Virus record (IMG/VR): IMGVR_UViG_3300037010_000803
Location: 1-56,652 of that record
Source: a virus
Length of the DNA: 56,652 nt
Strand: one strand, 5' to 3'
In this document: one piece after another, positions 54,692 to 56,652 of the stretch
Layout of the letters: each line of letters starts with the position of its first letter
Numbering within the stretch: position 1 is the first letter of the stretch
The notes under the pieces: generated by a model
What the model was told of the DNA's origin: nothing
Seen by the model: the letters and a program-made list of their open reading frames with translations, nothing else
The model's database searches: none
Program-made: the position numbers and the translations under genes

Positions 54692-55204
54692 TCAGGAATC
54701 CTTAACAACTGGCCCAATCACCTCGCGAAACTCATACAACTTGGCGCAGTATTTCACGGCGTCCTTCCAGGGCAGATGGAACTTGCGGATTGTCGGAAGC
54801 GCCGGGGCTTCAGGGTATCTGCCGGAATCCCACAACTGGCGCAAGAGCTTCTTCGAGAAAATGAATAGATGCCGGTAGTTCCCTTGAATATAAAGCCAAG
54901 TGTTGTCATCGCGCAAAATCCCCGAAGGCGTCCACGACGGCATATCTGCGCGGCTCTTCTCGTATAACTCTATGCTTAGATTCCCCGTACCATAGCTTCC
55001 CGGCCCGCTGCGTTCATCGAACTTGATTTCAAATCCCTGCAAGTTCTCGCCGACCTCTATTTGGTATTTCATGCTACACAAGTTTTGTAGCACAATATGG
55101 TCCCGCGCCAAGGTAGAGCATACGAAATCCTGGAACGCAAGGCCGGTCTGAAATGACTCCGGGCGGCGCTCGTTTGGGTAGCTAGGCTTCGTTGCCGTAA
55201 ACAT
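54692..55204 (-). CDS. Nuclease-like protein paired with ParB-MT-A70 (unit B)
   Basis: 170 aa from MFTATKPSYPNE, SD GGAGG, overlapping the methyltransferase 3' end by 23 nt. VGENLQGFEIKFDE (near 52-65) resembles the GxExK strand of PD-(D/E)xK nuclease folds, and DNTWLYIQGNYRHLFIFSKK fits the following beta-strands. Located behind a DNA methyltransferase, it could be a restriction-type partner, but the motif alone is weak evidence. In unit A only its last 12 codons remain. Confidence 0.6.
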   Translation of the reverse strand: MFTATKPSYPNERRPESFQTGLAFQDFVCSTLARDHIVLQNLCSMKYQIEVGENLQGFEIKFDERSGPGSYGTGNLSIELYEKSRADMPSWTPSGILRDDNTWLYIQGNYRHLFIFSKKLLRQLWDSGRYPEAPALPTIRKFHLPWKDAVKYCAKLYEFREVIGPVVKDS

Positions 55205-56348
55205 CCCATCCCTCCACTTTCGTTCTGGCGAATAGCTCAACACGCTTCCCGCTTGGGTAGAGCGTGTCAATGATGGCCCGGAATGTCTCCGGCTTCTTGC
55301 TGTGCTCAGTCCGCTCTTCACTGACTACGCTGTCAAAGAGCTTGCGAACTTCCGGCTGGCAACTGCCCTTGACGCATATCAAGAGGAACTCATGCCTCAC
55401 GCTGTTGTAGTGGCCCATGTTATGCTTGATTTTATCCCACACGAAGGAAGACTTGTACTTGAATCCCCACGCCTTCACGACCTCGAAGGCTTCTTCGAGA
55501 ATAGGACTCGTGGCCCACAGAAACAAGACGGCGTTGTCTTCAGTGATTCCGCTTATAGGAAGCGCGCAGATTTCAGCTAGGGACATGACGGGGTAGTAAT
55601 CCCTTGGCTCTGTTGAGCCTTCCGGCATTGTATTCCCATAAGACCACGGCGGGTCAGCATAAATCACCCTGTACTTGGCATCGGGCAGGCTGGCCTTCTT
55701 CGTGATTTCTTCAGCCTTTTCTTGCCGTAGCACTTCCGTGAGCTTGGCATCCCCATTCAGGATGGCCTTTGCTTTCTCCGGCGCTTTTTCTAGCAGCGCC
55801 GCCGCCTTTACTATCGCGGCCCTTGGTGGTGCAACTCCGGCCACCACCTTCTTTTCAATGGACTTGTCCACGGCCTTGGTCTTTTCCACTGCTTCCGCGA
55901 ATTGCCCGGCGCGCTTGACCGTTTTAGGGTCCACGCCAAACTCATCGGCCAGCCGCTCGGCCTGATTCACCGGGGGGACATTTTGTCCCCCCGATTTTTG
56001 ATTTCCATGGCCACCATCATGTCTCTTCGTTCTGTTGTAGCACCGGCCCATGAGTAGATGGCGCTGGTCAGGCTTGAGATTCCGGCGGCCCAACTGATTC
56101 CGGTCAATCCAATCCATGGCCGCGTCCCTGTCAGCGCAATCCACTTCCGTGATTTCGTATTCCAGCCCGTGCTTTTTTGCTATCTCTAGCCTGTTGTGGC
56201 CGTCCAGAAGAATCCATTCACCACGCCAAACTTTCACGGCGTCCAGAATACCGTCGCGTAGAATGTTAGCTTCTAGCTGTGAATACTCTTCATCGGTCAA
56301 GGGTGGAATCAAGGCTTTGAACTCAGGGTCAATACGAATCGGCTCCAT
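55182..56348 (-). CDS. ParB-MT-A70 fusion, m6A DNA methyltransferase (unit B)
   Basis: 388 aa. ParB-N domain about 1-95 with LLDGHNRLEIA at 47, a helical KorB-like linker about 95-215, then an MT-A70 methyltransferase: YADPPWSYG near 230 and LFLWATSP near 273. MT-A70 enzymes make N6-methyladenine. The ParB part may direct it to sites or DNA ends. It is the second gene of the early region here and has no counterpart in unit A, which instead has the HNH-linked methyltransferase. Confidence 0.88.
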   Translation of the reverse strand: MEPIRIDPEFKALIPPLTDEEYSQLEANILRDGILDAVKVWRGEWILLDGHNRLEIAKKHGLEYEITEVDCADRDAAMDWIDRNQLGRRNLKPDQRHLLMGRCYNRTKRHDGGHGNQKSGGQNVPPVNQAERLADEFGVDPKTVKRAGQFAEAVEKTKAVDKSIEKKVVAGVAPPRAAIVKAAALLEKAPEKAKAILNGDAKLTEVLRQEKAEEITKKASLPDAKYRVIYADPPWSYGNTMPEGSTEPRDYYPVMSLAEICALPISGITEDNAVLFLWATSPILEEAFEVVKAWGFKYKSSFVWDKIKHNMGHYNSVRHEFLLICVKGSCQPEVRKLFDSVVSEERTEHSKKPETFRAIIDTLYPSGKRVELFARTKVEGWDVYGNEA

Positions 56349-56652
56349 CTCGGTCTCCTTTTTTTCTTCAAGCTACACCGCCCCCAATCCCTAATCATAA
56401 CTACGAAGCAATGCAGTAGCAGAATCAGTCTAGCGCGGTACAGATTCTATGATTTTGGACCAGGACGCTGGGGACGGTGCAGGATCAACTACCTGCTCGT
56501 TGCCTGGATTTGCTAGACAAGCCGTACGTTTTGGGCTCAGGAGACATACGGACTCAGACACCCGCCGATTTCTCGGACTGCATTTTATGTCGTGGGAAAT
56601 GAAGAAGCCCTGGGGCTGTCGGACCCAGGGCCTGAACAGTCGCGGTGAAAGG
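56349..56652. other. Upstream early region of unit B, cut by the window edge
   Basis: About 300 bp with no securely supported gene. A minus-strand frame 56,652-56,430, cut by the edge, begins with RLFRPWVRQPQGFF, matching the PWVRQPQGF segment of the unit A first early gene, then diverges completely before a TAG; it may be the end of that gene. The stretch 56,607-56,631 is an 8-bp inverted repeat GCCCTGGG/CCCAGGGC encoded by the same codons. The promoter and iterons of unit B would lie beyond the edge. Confidence 0.4.

Noticed and set aside
1-56652. tRNA, rRNA or insertion-sequence genes
   Set aside because: Read for CCA-ended cloverleaf-like segments, transposase motifs and terminal inverted repeats; nothing convincing was seen on either strand.

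Overview
The window is bacteriophage DNA from end to end. Nearly every gene lies on the minus strand, in tightly packed operons with ATGA/TAATG overlaps and strong Shine-Dalgarno (SD) sequences. Read along the minus strand (right to left) the order is that of a tailed, probably siphovirus-like phage: early/replication genes, small and large terminase, portal, protease-scaffold, capsid, connectors, tail tube, tape measure, tail tip/fibre, lysis, then early genes again. I see no ribosomal, tRNA or clear host chromosomal gene, and no integrase, lysogeny repressor or CRISPR array. The host is probably a Gram-negative (diderm) bacterium: the phage carries an outer-membrane beta-barrel protein ending in Phe, several Sec-type signal peptides and an RlpA-like wall enzyme. 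The fibre and signal-peptide style resembles Acidobacteriota, but that is a weak inference.

Two related phage units are present. Unit A is 1-21,086 (head plus early region). Unit B is 34,545-56,652 (head plus most of an early region). A single late module, 21,229-34,544, lies between them. Head genes of A and B are nearly identical, while the early regions are mosaics with swapped genes and domains. The first 127 nt of the window are identical to 34,525-34,651 and diverge at nucleotide 128. A 127-nt match is what a k=127 de Bruijn assembly leaves, so 1-34,524 may be one complete circular phage genome of about 34.5 kb, with 34,525 onward a strain variant. A real tandem array is the alternative.

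Unit A, minus strand: early promoter preceded by two iteron families (21,058-21,197), short early genes, a DNA methyltransferase and HNH nuclease (19.1-20.0 kb), a second promoter, then small Zn/HTH/coiled-coil proteins, an Erf recombinase, an RlpA-like protein, RusA resolvase, a third promoter with a structured leader, a replication initiator with internal repeats (13.2-14.0 kb), a DnaB-type helicase, small zinc-ribbon genes, a ParB-like protein with a cobalamin-type radical-SAM enzyme (8.1-10.0 kb), one plus-strand gene with its own promoter, terminase, portal-MuF, protease/scaffold and capsid.

Unit B has the same skeleton with different parts: a ParB-MT-A70 fusion plus a nuclease-like protein at 54.7-56.3 kb, an initiator with a different N-terminal domain and different internal iterons, a relocated methyltransferase (44.6-45.4 kb), and a ParB-methyltransferase fusion (42.3-43.6 kb) where A has ParB plus radical SAM.

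The most notable signals are: (1) both initiator-specific iteron types, with 10-11 bp phasing, placed together upstream of the early promoter; (2) eight near-consensus TTGACW-N17-TATATT promoters, each followed near +1 by a GC-rich stem-loop whose stem survives between units while loops change or bases co-vary; (3) the ParB-linked swap of a DNA methyltransferase for a radical-SAM enzyme; (4) conserved 22-29 aa membrane peptides hidden in gene overlaps.
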